From an uncultured Pelagibacteraceae bacterium (GTDB taxonomy: Bacteria; Pseudomonadota; Alphaproteobacteria; Pelagibacterales; Pelagibacteraceae), in assembly GCA_913052435.1 (NCBI GenBank), contig CAJXDV010000001.1:1-31352 (forward strand): a stretch of DNA of 31,352 nt. Direction: 5' to 3'. The notes under the pieces were generated by a model, which saw only the letters and a list, made by a program, of their open reading frames with translations, had not been told where the DNA came from and did no database searches. Numbering within the stretch: position 1 is the first letter of the stretch; the number at the start of each line of letters is the position of its first letter. The translations under genes and the position numbers were made by a program. Shown here piece after piece: positions 1-8,640 of the stretch.

Positions 1-937
1 TATTAATTATTTTAACTATCATTTTTTCAAGTGTAAATGTGCTCAAATTTTTTAAAACAAGATTGTTATTAAATGTTTCGGACAATCCGCCCCTAGCACT
101 TGTGATAGTTGCACAACCGTAGGCCGCGGATTCCATTGCTGTTCTTCCAAAAGGTTCTTGCCACCTAGAACAAACTACAGAAATTGAACTTTTTTTATAA
201 AAATTTAGAATTTGTTGATGAGGCAACCAATCAATAACTTTAAAATTTTTGTGTATAAAAGTATATGTTTCTCTTCTTTCGTTTCCAATTGCATAAGCTT
301 TCCAATTTACAAATTTATTCAAAACATTTAATACCGCTTTACCAAAAACATCGTAGCCTTTAGCTGAATTTAATTTTCCTGTGAAAACAATAATTTTTTC
401 TTTTTTAGGAAATTTATATATTTTGTTTATACTAGGATATAAAATTTCGCAATTATTTTTATATTTAAAAGGTAAACCTTCAAAAAACTTTTCCATTACC
501 CAATTGCTTACAAAAAATATTTGATCACAATTTTGTGCTATAAAAAGTCTTTCCTTTACACTTTTGGAAAATCTTAAATCTTGAGGATTATTGTGATAAA
601 CAAAAATAAATTTACTTTTTATCTTTTTTTTTAAAAGGAAAACAAGTGATTCAGGTCGATTATGTATTTCAATAATTTCAAAATTACATTTTTTGTATTC
701 TTCGAAAAATTTCTTAGTATAAAAGTAATTTTTTTTATAACCAATTTTAGAAATATTTAAATTTATAAAATTATTAGTTAATGGATTATTCTTTTCAGTT
801 AGGTATCCAAATACTGTAGTTTTAGTTTTAAGAGAGCTATGTCCCAAATAGTCCTTAACCCATATGGAGACCGCGCTAGCCTCTTTTAAGGTGTATTTTT
901 CTTTATAAGGTAAAAGTATGGCTATTTTTTTTTCCAT
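1..937 (-). CDS. Glycosyltransferase, GT4-like, C-terminus cut by window edge
   Basis: About 312 codons are visible from an ATG at 937, with no stop before base 1, so the C-terminus is missing. The protein looks like a two-domain GT-B glycosyltransferase that would move a sugar from an activated donor during surface polysaccharide synthesis. The visible C-terminal part carries VFTGKLNSAKGYDVF, a typical start of the donor domain, and then WQEPFGRTAMESAAYG, the E-x7-E donor-binding motif of GT4 enzymes, followed by an ITSARGG segment. There is no signal peptide or membrane segment, so it should act on the cytoplasmic side. It overlaps the end of the GIY-YIG gene by 16 bases, which suggests co-transcription. 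Donor and acceptor cannot be told from sequence. Confidence 0.85.
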   Translation of the reverse strand, partial: MEKKIAILLPYKEKYTLKEASAVSIWVKDYLGHSSLKTKTTVFGYLTEKNNPLTNNFINLNISKIGYKKNYFYTKKFFEEYKKCNFEIIEIHNRPESLVFLLKKKIKSKFIFVYHNNPQDLRFSKSVKERLFIAQNCDQIFFVSNWVMEKFFEGLPFKYKNNCEILYPSINKIYKFPKKEKIIVFTGKLNSAKGYDVFGKAVLNVLNKFVNWKAYAIGNERRETYTFIHKNFKVIDWLPHQQILNFYKKSSISVVCSRWQEPFGRTAMESAAYGCATITSARGGLSETFNNNLVLKNLSTFTLEKMIVKIIN

Positions 938-1185
938 CTAAACAATTCTTTAATTATATTTCTTAATTTTCTATTTTTCTTTATATAGGATTCCCTTGAA
1001 ATTGCCGCTTTTTTTGTAATATATTTTTCGGTATATATTATTTTCCATTTTCTGCCCCTTGTAAATTTAGCTCCCTTCCCTCTATTGTGCAAATATAATC
1101 TCTTAGTTAGGTTATTTGTGTAACCGACATAAGTTACTAATTTTGAATTCTTATGATTGGCTAAAACATAAACATAATAAGTCAT
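922..1185 (-). CDS. GIY-YIG nuclease family protein
   Basis: This 87-residue protein is little more than one GIY-YIG domain, of the YhbQ/URI single-domain type. The first motif reads YVY at residues 4-6 and the second TYVGYT at 18-23. The catalytic-type Arg is R29, and the metal-binding-type Glu is E65 in RESYIKK. The tail (66-87) is very basic. Family members are structure-specific or weakly specific endonucleases; the role of the short stand-alone ones is poorly known. It lies directly downstream of tRNA-Glu and runs into the glycosyltransferase gene. Family membership is sure; a biological role cannot be assigned. Confidence 0.85.
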   Translation of the reverse strand: MTYYVYVLANHKNSKLVTYVGYTNNLTKRLYLHNRGKGAKFTRGRKWKIIYTEKYITKKAAISRESYIKKNRKLRNIIKELFRWKKK

Positions 1186-1277
1186 TAAAATTTAAAGAAA
1201 CTTAAAAATTGTTTTAAAAAAAATTCTTTAACTAAATAGGGAATATTGAATTGCATTAAGCTATTATTACACACTTT

Positions 1278-1352
1278 TGGCGGTCCCACGGGGAATCGAA
1301 CCCCGATTAGGTGATTGAAAACCACCTGTCCTAACCGTTAGACGATGGGACC
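1278..1352 (-). tRNA. tRNA-Glu (anticodon TTC)
   Basis: Read on the minus strand, the seven-base acceptor stem GGTCCCA (1352-1346) pairs with TGGGACC (1288-1282). A discriminator G and an encoded CCA follow (1280-1278). The anticodon loop TTTTCAA (1321-1315) carries TTC at 1319-1317 between five-base arms GGTGG/TCACC. The T arm is CGGGGTTCGATTCCCCG. Encoding of the CCA end is clear. It is the only RNA gene I can find in the window. Confidence 0.97.
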
Positions 1353-1373
1353 TATTAAATTATTCTTGTATTT

Positions 1374-1397
1374 ATTATATATTGGAAACTGTTTCAA
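1374..1397 (-). promoter_or_regulatory. Possible tRNA-Glu promoter with overlapping palindrome
   Basis: A perfect TATAAT lies on the minus strand at 1379-1374, about 22 bases before the mature 5' end of tRNA-Glu, a normal distance for a -10 box. Immediately upstream (1382-1397) is an imperfect palindrome, TTGGAAAC-T-GTTTCAA. I see no good -35 hexamer at 16-18 bases. The same stretch lies upstream of the rightward TPR-sulfotransferase gene. In DNA this AT-rich, both elements could be chance. Confidence 0.3.
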
Positions 1398-1467
1398 TGA
1401 TGATAATTTTGTTTTATTCATGAAGAAATTCAATTTATTAAAGATTGGACGTTATTTAGCTTAGCAA

Positions 1468-3024
1468 ATGAAAATTTTACAAAAAGAAATCGAACAACTT
1501 TTAAATTTATATAAATCTAAAAAATTGATTAAAGCAGAAAATCTTAATAGGAAGCTAATACACAATTATCCAAAAGTTGTTATTTTATATAACATTTTGG
1601 GACTTATTCTTACTGAACAAAATAGAGTAAATGAAGCAATAGAAATATACGAAAAAGGAATTAAATTTAATCCTGAATACGCCATGATATATAATAATTT
1701 AGGAAGCATTTATAAATCTAAGGCAGAATATAAAAGAGCAGAAAATTATTATAAAAAATCGATTAGCTTAGACAACAAAATATCAGAACCACATAATAAT
1801 TTAGGAAGTCTATATCTAACACTTAATAAAATTAGAAAAGCAGAACTGTCTTTTAAAAGATCATTAGCAATTAATTCGAAATTTTATATATCATATTACA
1901 ATTTAGGGATTTTATACAAAAACTTAGGTAAATTTGATGAAGCCAAAGTACATTTGCAAAAATCAATAGAATTAAATACAAATTTCTATTCTGCTCATAG
2001 AACGTTAAGTCAATTAATTAAATATAAAAAAGACGATGATCATTTAGCCTTATTAGAAAAAATCTACCATAATTCTAAAAAAAATAATGAACAACACCCA
2101 GATATAATTTTTGCACTTGGTAAAGCTATGGAAGATATTAAAGATTACGATAATTCATTTAAATATTACAAGGAGGCCAATAATCTTCGTAGAAAACAGA
2201 TAAATTTTTCAGTAGAGAAAGAAAAAAATGAATTTGATAATATCAAGAAAATATTTAATGAAAATCTTTTTAAAAAATATGCTAATTTGGGTAATTTGAA
2301 TTCTTCAGCTATATTTATAGTTGGTATGCCAAGGTCTGGCACCACGCTGGTAGAGCAAATAATATCAAGCCATCCAAAGGTTTTTGGTGGAGATGAACTT
2401 TATTTTCTACCAGACTTAATAAAAAATAATTTTTGTATGGAGCATGGGAAATTATTATTAAAACAAAATAATAATATAAAAAAAAAGGATCTAAAATTGA
2501 TAGGACAAAAATATATCAATGATCTAATAAAAATTTCCAATAAATCTGAAAAAGTAACTGATAAACTTCCAATAAATTTCAAGTGGATTGGTCTAATAAA
2601 ATTGATACTACCAAATTCAATAATAATTCACTGTGTGAGAAATTCTAAAGATAATTGCTTATCAATTTTTAAAAATTTTTTTGCAAACAAAAGTTTAAAT
2701 TTTGCCTATAAATTAGATGAAATTACAGATTATTATTATCTCTATCATGACTTAATAAGGCATTGGAAGAAAACACTTCCTAAATTTATTGTGGATATAG
2801 AATATGAGCAAATCATTGAAAACCCTGAACAACAAATTAGAAACTTAATAGAAAAATGTAATTTAGATTGGAATAAAAACTGTCTGAAATTTTATGAAAA
2901 TAAAAGGCTCATTAAAACAGCTAGTGATATTCAAGCTAGAAAAAAAATTTACAAAAGTTCTATTAATTCTTGGAAAAATTATAAAAAAAATCTGCAGAAT
3001 TCTTTTCAGAAATTGCCAGACTAA
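1468..3024 (+). CDS. TPR-repeat protein with C-terminal sulfotransferase domain
   Basis: The 518-residue protein has about five tetratricopeptide repeats in residues 1-190 (for example NNLGSIYKSKAEYKRAENYY and YNLGILYKNLGKFDEAKVHL), and a sixth, more divergent one near 212-245. A sulfotransferase domain follows from about 280. Its PAPS 5'-phosphosulfate loop is VGMPRSGTT (285-293), and the 3'-phosphate-binding region looks like IIHCVRNSKDNCLSIF (386-401). The predicted reaction is sulfate transfer from PAPS to a protein, sugar or lipid; the TPRs would present the partner. No signal peptide is seen. It sits beside a glycosyltransferase and a tRNA, so a role in surface glycan modification is plausible but inferred. 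Its stop lies one base from the recJ stop on the other strand. Confidence 0.88.
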   Translation: MKILQKEIEQLLNLYKSKKLIKAENLNRKLIHNYPKVVILYNILGLILTEQNRVNEAIEIYEKGIKFNPEYAMIYNNLGSIYKSKAEYKRAENYYKKSISLDNKISEPHNNLGSLYLTLNKIRKAELSFKRSLAINSKFYISYYNLGILYKNLGKFDEAKVHLQKSIELNTNFYSAHRTLSQLIKYKKDDDHLALLEKIYHNSKKNNEQHPDIIFALGKAMEDIKDYDNSFKYYKEANNLRRKQINFSVEKEKNEFDNIKKIFNENLFKKYANLGNLNSSAIFIVGMPRSGTTLVEQIISSHPKVFGGDELYFLPDLIKNNFCMEHGKLLLKQNNNIKKKDLKLIGQKYINDLIKISNKSEKVTDKLPINFKWIGLIKLILPNSIIIHCVRNSKDNCLSIFKNFFANKSLNFAYKLDEITDYYYLYHDLIRHWKKTLPKFIVDIEYEQIIENPEQQIRNLIEKCNLDWNKNCLKFYENKRLIKTASDIQARKKIYKSSINSWKNYKKNLQNSFQKLPD

Positions 3025-3025
3025 G

Positions 3026-4774
3026 TTAATTAACAGATAGATCTTCTATAATAAATTCAATATTTTGCTTACCTCGCCATGAATTTAAAGTTATTTTTCC
3101 TGCAATATTAAATTTTTTTTTATTTTTTTGATCAAGAAATGGTTCTAATGGACCATTTTTAGCATTAAAAGCGATACTTTTAATAACTGAACCATCTTCT
3201 CCATGTAAAACAGATTTTATATGTTTGTCTGCTACAAAATTTGAATTGATTACCTTTAAATTTTTGATCGCAAATTTTGGCTCAATATTCCCTGCGCCAA
3301 AAGGAGCTAATTTACAAATCTCATGATAAAATTCTTCATTTATGGCACTTGGGGCTATCAATGAATCTAGATATAAATTTCTTATACTTGATGAATTCAA
3401 TTGAGATTTTTCATAATTATCAATTAAAAAATTTCTAAATAAACTTATATTATTTTTTTTAATAACAAATCCTCCTGCCATTTTATGTCCACCTCCTTTT
3501 TCAAGAATTTTTAATTGAGTGCCCTTAATAATATGTTTTCCGATATCAAAACCATTTACCGATCTAGCCGATCCTTTTCCCAGATTTTCATTTAATGAAA
3601 TTATTATCGTTGGTTTATTATATTTTTCTTTTATTCTTGAAGCCACAATACCAATTATTCCCTCGTGCCAACCCTCACCAGACAAAACTAATACTGGATC
3701 ATTTTTAAAATTGTCGATGAGTGAATAAACTTTTTTAAATAAAATAAACTCAATACTCTGCCTTTCTTTATTAGATTTATTTAAATCTGTTGCGATTTTA
3801 TAAACTTTCTGGGGATCGTTGGAAGATAAAAGTTCAGCACCATGGGAAGATTTTCCTACTCTGCCACCGGCATTAATTCTTGGTCCCAAAACGTAACCCA
3901 AATGATATGTGCTAGGTTCAGATTTAATTTCACACAAATCATATAAAGTTTTTAAACCCAAATTTAATCTTTTTTTTATCACTTTCAGTCCTTGAGAAAC
4001 AAAAGCTCTATTCAAATCTATAAGTGGGACAACGTCGCATACAGTAGCTAAGGAGACTAAATCTAAAAAATTTAAAATATTCGGTTCTTTTATATCGTTC
4101 TTTACAAACCAACCAGCATCTCTAAGTTTTTTATTTAAGGCTACCAAAAACATAAAACAGACACCGGCAGCGCAAAGATAATTAAGTTGTGAGGTATCGT
4201 CATATCTATTGGGGTTTACAAGAGCGCAAGCCTTTGGAAGTTTAAGATCAGATTGATGGTGGTCTAATACAATCACATCAATATTTCTATCTTGAGAATT
4301 TTTAATGGGTTCAAATGACATTGTGCCACAATCAACGGTAATGATAAGTTTGACTTCCAAATTTATAAGATTTTCAAAACCCTTTATTGTAGGACCATAT
4401 CCCTCCTTTTTTCTGTCAGGAATGTGTATATGTATTTTTTGATTTATGGATAAAAAATAACGCAACAATAACGCTGTGGATGTAGCTCCATCCACATCAT
4501 AATCACCAAAAATACCTATTGATTCATTTTTGATAATACTGTGATAAATTCTATTAATTGCAACATCCATGTTTTTTAAACAGTAAGGATTTGGCATAAT
4601 ATTCTTAATTGCTGGATTTAAAAAAAAATCTATATTTTTAATATCATTTTTTCTAATCGATAAAAGTTTTGCAACAATTTCGTTCAAAGTATATTCTTCA
4701 CAATATTTCTCTACATCCGAAGAACTGAATTTTTTAAATATCCAGTTCTTTCTACTGACTGAAGTGAAATTCAT
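3026..4774 (-). CDS. recJ: Single-stranded-DNA-specific exonuclease RecJ
   Basis: RecJ degrades single-stranded DNA 5' to 3' in recombination and mismatch or base-excision repair. This 582-residue protein has the full DHH/DHHA1 layout. The DHH phosphoesterase motifs are GDYDVDG (90-96), VDCGT (147-151), DHH (171-173) and VNPN (186-189). DHHA1 shows WHEGIIGIVASR (369-380) and GGGHKMAGG (427-435), with a C-terminal OB-like part. Length and motifs match an active enzyme. Its ATG overlaps the glpX stop (ATGA), so translation is probably coupled. Order hom-glpX-recJ is, as I recall it, common in alphaproteobacteria. Confidence 0.97.
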   Translation of the reverse strand: MNFTSVSRKNWIFKKFSSSDVEKYCEEYTLNEIVAKLLSIRKNDIKNIDFFLNPAIKNIMPNPYCLKNMDVAINRIYHSIIKNESIGIFGDYDVDGATSTALLLRYFLSINQKIHIHIPDRKKEGYGPTIKGFENLINLEVKLIITVDCGTMSFEPIKNSQDRNIDVIVLDHHQSDLKLPKACALVNPNRYDDTSQLNYLCAAGVCFMFLVALNKKLRDAGWFVKNDIKEPNILNFLDLVSLATVCDVVPLIDLNRAFVSQGLKVIKKRLNLGLKTLYDLCEIKSEPSTYHLGYVLGPRINAGGRVGKSSHGAELLSSNDPQKVYKIATDLNKSNKERQSIEFILFKKVYSLIDNFKNDPVLVLSGEGWHEGIIGIVASRIKEKYNKPTIIISLNENLGKGSARSVNGFDIGKHIIKGTQLKILEKGGGHKMAGGFVIKKNNISLFRNFLIDNYEKSQLNSSSIRNLYLDSLIAPSAINEEFYHEICKLAPFGAGNIEPKFAIKNLKVINSNFVADKHIKSVLHGEDGSVIKSIAFNAKNGPLEPFLDQKNKKKFNIAGKITLNSWRGKQNIEFIIEDLSVN

Positions 4775-5715
4775 TTTTTTATTATATTTTTAATTATTTT
4801 ATTTGTGTTACTGCTTTTGTGAAGTAGTAAAGTTTCGGCTTCGAAAGAATCACCAAGATCTTTTATACCTTTAACCATATCGCCGTTTGTAACTCCAGTG
4901 GCACAAAAAATAACATCATCCTTGACCATATCTTTAAGATAGTATTTAGCGTCAAGTTCCTTAATACCTATTTTTTTTGCTCTGTTTTTTTCATCTTCAT
5001 TTTGAAATACTAGTCTAGTCTGCATTTGACAAGACAAACAGCTTAAAGCAGCAGCTGCTAGAACTCCTTCTGGACCGCCACCTATTCCTAAATATATATC
5101 AATGTATGTGCTAGGTTTAGCAACAGAAATGACACCAGATACATCACCATCAGTTATAAAATTTATCTTAACGTTCAACGAGTTTAACGCCTCTATTATT
5201 TTGTTGTGTCTTGGGCGTTTCAAAACACAGGCATTTATTTGATGTGGAGAAACATTTTTTGCGTCTGATAATAATCTAATATTTTTTTCTACAGAAAAAT
5301 CAAGATCAACTAAATTTTCAGGTAGTCCAGGACCAATAGCAATTTTTTCCATATAAGTGTCTGGCGCATTAAGGAGATTGCTTTTATGAGTGACAGCGAG
5401 TACTGATAAAGCATTTGGCAAGTTTTTTGCTGTAAAATTTGTTCCTTCTAAAGGATCAACTGCAATATCAAGTTCTTCACCTCTCTTGGTTCCAACTTCC
5501 TCGTTAATATAGAGCATCGGAGCTTCGTCTAACTCACCTTCGCCAATTACAATTTTACCTTTCATGTCAATATTATTTAATTGTTTTCTCATTTCATTAA
5601 CCGCTTCACGATCGGCACCAATTTTATCATTTTTGCCCTTAAACAGTGAAGCACCGTAGGCAGCTCTCTCAGTGGTGTGAACAAAAGAATCAATAAACTT
5701 TTTATCAATATTCAT
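4771..5715 (-). CDS. glpX: Class II fructose-1,6-bisphosphatase GlpX
   Basis: It hydrolyses fructose 1,6-bisphosphate to fructose 6-phosphate in gluconeogenesis, in the cytoplasm. The 314 residues match the GlpX family: GEGELDEAPMLY (58-69) and DPLEGT (87-92) supply the metal and phosphate ligands. GGGPEGVLAAAA and the late CATGVTNGDMVKG segment are also typical. No class I FBPase is seen in the window. The gene abuts hom (zero spacer) and overlaps recJ by four bases, so it is an inner gene of the rplM-to-recJ run. Some family members also act on sedoheptulose bisphosphate; that cannot be judged here. Confidence 0.96.
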   Translation of the reverse strand: MNIDKKFIDSFVHTTERAAYGASLFKGKNDKIGADREAVNEMRKQLNNIDMKGKIVIGEGELDEAPMLYINEEVGTKRGEELDIAVDPLEGTNFTAKNLPNALSVLAVTHKSNLLNAPDTYMEKIAIGPGLPENLVDLDFSVEKNIRLLSDAKNVSPHQINACVLKRPRHNKIIEALNSLNVKINFITDGDVSGVISVAKPSTYIDIYLGIGGGPEGVLAAAALSCLSCQMQTRLVFQNEDEKNRAKKIGIKELDAKYYLKDMVKDDVIFCATGVTNGDMVKGIKDLGDSFEAETLLLHKSSNTNKIIKNIIKK

Positions 5716-7011
5716 TTAAACTTTTTCTATTCTAATAAAAGTAGATTTTTTTTTGACAGATTTATTGTTATTTAAATTAAAAATTAAACTATTAAAATTT
5801 TTTTCTCTAGCTTCATGTGTTAATATAACTATAGAAGCAGTTTTATTCTTTTTATCAGGTTTTTGAATTAGATTTTTAATTGAAATTTTATTCTTGGTAA
5901 AAACTTTAGTTATCGAAGATAAAACGCCAGGTTTGTCTTTAACGTCAAAACGCAAATAAAAAGAGTTCAAGTATTGATTTTTATCATAAGTATTAATTTT
6001 TTTTCTTTTCTTAAACGGTAATCCAAACGGATATTTAATATTACCTCTTAAAATAGATAACAAATCAGACATAAGGGCTGAGGAAGTAGGTCCAGGTCCC
6101 GCTCCCTCACCTTGTAATAAACTTTGTCCTACTGGTTTACCTTCAAGAATCACGGCATTCATAACTCCATTGACATTTGCTATATATGTGTCTTTTTTTA
6201 TTAAACATGGATGAACTCTTTCGAATAATTGGTTATTTATTATTTCAGTAATTCCCAGCAGTTTTATTCTAAAATTTAATTTATCTGCCATTTTAATATC
6301 CTCGAGTTCGATATTTTCTATTCCATTCATTAAACAGTTATTTTTTGAAATTTTATTATTAAATACGAGAGCAGATAATATTCTTACTTTAGCTAAAGTA
6401 TCATAGCCATTCAAATCAAATCTTGGATCTCTTGGCTCAGCGTATCCTAATATTTGAGCTTTCCTCAAGACATTAGCAAATGAATCTTTTGAACTTTCCA
6501 TTTTGGAAAGTATATAATTGCAAGTACCATTTAAAATCCCAACGACTTTATTAATTTTGTTCGTAGCTAAACCTTCTTTTATAGTTCGTAATATTGGTAT
6601 CCCCCCACCAACCGAGGCTTCAAATTCTAAATTAACTTTATTTTTTTCTGCTAACAAAGAAAGATAATCGCCGTTCTTTGCTATTAAAGCTTTATTTGCA
6701 GTAATTACATGTTTTTTATTTTTTAGAGCCAGTTCAACAACTTTTTTTGATAAACCATCTGAATAACCGATTAATTCAAATACAATATCTATTCTTGGAT
6801 CTTTGGCTATATAAATTGGATTTTTGTAAAAAATTTTTTTACTAAATTTAAAATTTCTTTTTTTATTAATGTTTTTTGCTGATATAGCAAGAATATTAAC
6901 GTTTACTCCAGTTTTAATTCCAATATCTTTTTTTTTAGATAGTATTTCTTCATACAATCTACTTCCGATTTGTCCTAATCCAATTATTCCAATATTGATA
7001 TTCTTATGCAT
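5716..7011 (-). CDS. hom: Homoserine dehydrogenase
   Basis: It reduces aspartate semialdehyde to homoserine with NAD(P)H, the branch point to threonine and methionine. The N-terminal Rossmann loop is GLGQIG (11-16). The catalytic domain has GGGIPILRTIKEGLATNKI followed by GILNGTCNYIL, and KPVGQSLLQGEGAG farther on. The last ~80 residues form an ACT domain (LRFDVKDKPGVLSSITKVF), the usual site of feedback control by threonine. At 431 residues it is a normal monofunctional enzyme without a fused aspartate kinase. It follows the lipoprotein gene after five bases and abuts glpX. Confidence 0.97.
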   Translation of the reverse strand: MHKNINIGIIGLGQIGSRLYEEILSKKKDIGIKTGVNVNILAISAKNINKKRNFKFSKKIFYKNPIYIAKDPRIDIVFELIGYSDGLSKKVVELALKNKKHVITANKALIAKNGDYLSLLAEKNKVNLEFEASVGGGIPILRTIKEGLATNKINKVVGILNGTCNYILSKMESSKDSFANVLRKAQILGYAEPRDPRFDLNGYDTLAKVRILSALVFNNKISKNNCLMNGIENIELEDIKMADKLNFRIKLLGITEIINNQLFERVHPCLIKKDTYIANVNGVMNAVILEGKPVGQSLLQGEGAGPGPTSSALMSDLLSILRGNIKYPFGLPFKKRKKINTYDKNQYLNSFYLRFDVKDKPGVLSSITKVFTKNKISIKNLIQKPDKKNKTASIVILTHEAREKNFNSLIFNLNNNKSVKKKSTFIRIEKV

Positions 7012-7016
7012 AATAA

Positions 7017-7568
7017 TTAATTGGGTATATCGTTGACATTAGGATAAGGTTTGTGTGCATTTCTCTTAATAATTTTATTAACTAAGTTTTTAAATTCAGT
7101 ATTTGCTTTATTATTCTTTATAGAAACATATTTCTTCGATGGATTTTTCTTTCTATATTGTTTTTTAGTTTTAAATCTTTTTTTTTTCTTTGCAGAACGA
7201 GATTTTTGAGCTATTTTTTTTTCATTCTTTATTTTTTTTAATTCATTTATACGAGCTTGTTTAGCTAACTTTTTTTCATTTTTAATTACTCTTTTTTTGC
7301 TTGATTTATTTTTCTTGACAAAAGTTTTACGTCGAACATTTCTTTTTTTATCTTCCAAATTCGCTTGCTCTTTTATTATCTCAAGATCTGATTTAATTAT
7401 CTTATCAAATTGATCTGATTTCTTTATTTCGACTGTCATTGTTTTTTTAAAATATGCATTTTTTTCTGCAACACTGCGGCAGGCATGATCACCACACCAG
7501 TAAAGAGTAGCAGTTTTTGAACAACCAAAAAAAAGAAAACAAAAAACTAATAAATTAATATATTTCAT
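7017..7568 (-). CDS. Lys-rich putative lipoprotein of unknown function
   Basis: I do not recognise a named family. The 183-residue protein starts with a hydrophobic segment ending in FFGC (Cys16), a plausible but weak lipobox. Two further cysteines follow in CGDHAC (25-30), then an aromatic/Lys segment NAYFKKTMTVEIKK. From about 50 to 150 it is extremely rich in Lys and Arg, with an internal repeat: IKNEKKLAKQAR (95-106) recurs as IKNEKKIAQKSR (113-124). The tail HKPYPNVNDIPN is neutral. Its ATG overlaps the argC stop (ATGA), and hom follows five bases later, so it is translated within a biosynthetic operon. A periplasmic, polyanion-contacting role is only a guess. Confidence 0.7.
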   Translation of the reverse strand: MKYINLLVFCFLFFGCSKTATLYWCGDHACRSVAEKNAYFKKTMTVEIKKSDQFDKIIKSDLEIIKEQANLEDKKRNVRRKTFVKKNKSSKKRVIKNEKKLAKQARINELKKIKNEKKIAQKSRSAKKKKRFKTKKQYRKKNPSKKYVSIKNNKANTEFKNLVNKIIKRNAHKPYPNVNDIPN

Positions 7569-8590
7569 TGTAATCCCAAAGTTTCATTTAAGTGATAAGC
7601 AACATTCATATTTTGAACAGCTTGTCCTGAAGCACCTTTGATTAAATTATCTATTGCGGAAATAATAATAACTTTATTTTTTTTTCTATCTTTACATATA
7701 GAAAGTTTACAATAATTTGTATTCATCACATCACCAGTTCCAATTGGAGTGTTAAACTTAGCTATTTTAACAAAAAAATTATTTTTATGATATTGTTTTA
7801 AAAATTTATATATCTTTTTTGCATTATTTTTTCCAATTGTTTCTAAATATATAGTGGATAGAATTCCTCGAAACATTGGCAAAATATGTGGTGTAAAAAA
7901 TACATTAATTTTTCTTTTTGATGCTTTTGATAATTCTTGATCAATTTCTGCCATATGTCTATGTGATCCTATTCCATAAGCAGAAACAGAATCAAATAAA
8001 TTTTTAAATAAAAATTTTTTTTTAAAATTTCTTCCTGCTCCTGAATATCCAGATTTAGAATCAATAATTATATTGTTAACATTTATCATCCTTTTCTCTA
8101 CTAAAGGGATCAGCGGAATTTGAGCAGAGGTTGGGTAACAACCTGGGCACGCGATTATTCTATGATTGTTAAGTTTATTTCTGGAAAATTCTGTAATTGC
8201 ATAAATAGATTTATTTATAAATTTTTTACAATTGTGATCTTTTTTATACCATTTTTTATATATTCTATGATCGTTTAATCTAAAATCAGCAGATAAGTCT
8301 ATCAATTTAATATTACTGGGGATTCTGTTTGCAATTTTTTGAGCTTCACCATTAGGAAGTGATGTGAAAAGAACATTCACTTTATTCCAATTAATTTTTT
8401 TAATATCAGAAATTTTTGGTAAATTTTTTTTCTTAATTTTCTTATCAAACATAGTAATTGATCTTCCTAGAGATCTTCTTGCACACAAATAAATAATGTT
8501 AGCTTTTGGATGTTTAAGTAGTATTTTAATCAACTCAAGCCCCACATATCCAGTTGCGCCCGCTATTGCTATATTTAATGAATCCTTCAT
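7565..8590 (-). CDS. argC: N-acetyl-gamma-glutamyl-phosphate reductase
   Basis: ArgC makes N-acetylglutamate semialdehyde in arginine synthesis using NADPH. The 341 residues begin with the nucleotide-binding GATGYVGLEL (11-20). The catalytic Cys is C151 in ACPGCYPTS, and the C-terminal catalytic domain has SAYGIGSHRHMAEI with the conserved histidines. Length is typical of the long (type 1) ArgC. It follows rpsI after a 50-base spacer, a known alphaproteobacterial neighbourhood (rplM-rpsI-argC), and ends in an ATGA overlap with the lipoprotein gene. Confidence 0.96.
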   Translation of the reverse strand: MKDSLNIAIAGATGYVGLELIKILLKHPKANIIYLCARRSLGRSITMFDKKIKKKNLPKISDIKKINWNKVNVLFTSLPNGEAQKIANRIPSNIKLIDLSADFRLNDHRIYKKWYKKDHNCKKFINKSIYAITEFSRNKLNNHRIIACPGCYPTSAQIPLIPLVEKRMINVNNIIIDSKSGYSGAGRNFKKKFLFKNLFDSVSAYGIGSHRHMAEIDQELSKASKRKINVFFTPHILPMFRGILSTIYLETIGKNNAKKIYKFLKQYHKNNFFVKIAKFNTPIGTGDVMNTNYCKLSICKDRKKNKVIIISAIDNLIKGASGQAVQNMNVAYHLNETLGLQ

Positions 8591-8640
8591 AGTTTCCGAT
8601 TATAACAGTTATTATTTTTAAGTGGTAATTTAAAGAAAGT

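Noticed and set aside
7240..7310. Short repeated DNA in the lipoprotein gene as a CRISPR-like or mobile repeat
   Set aside because: Only two imperfect copies in frame with the protein; it is a coding repeat.
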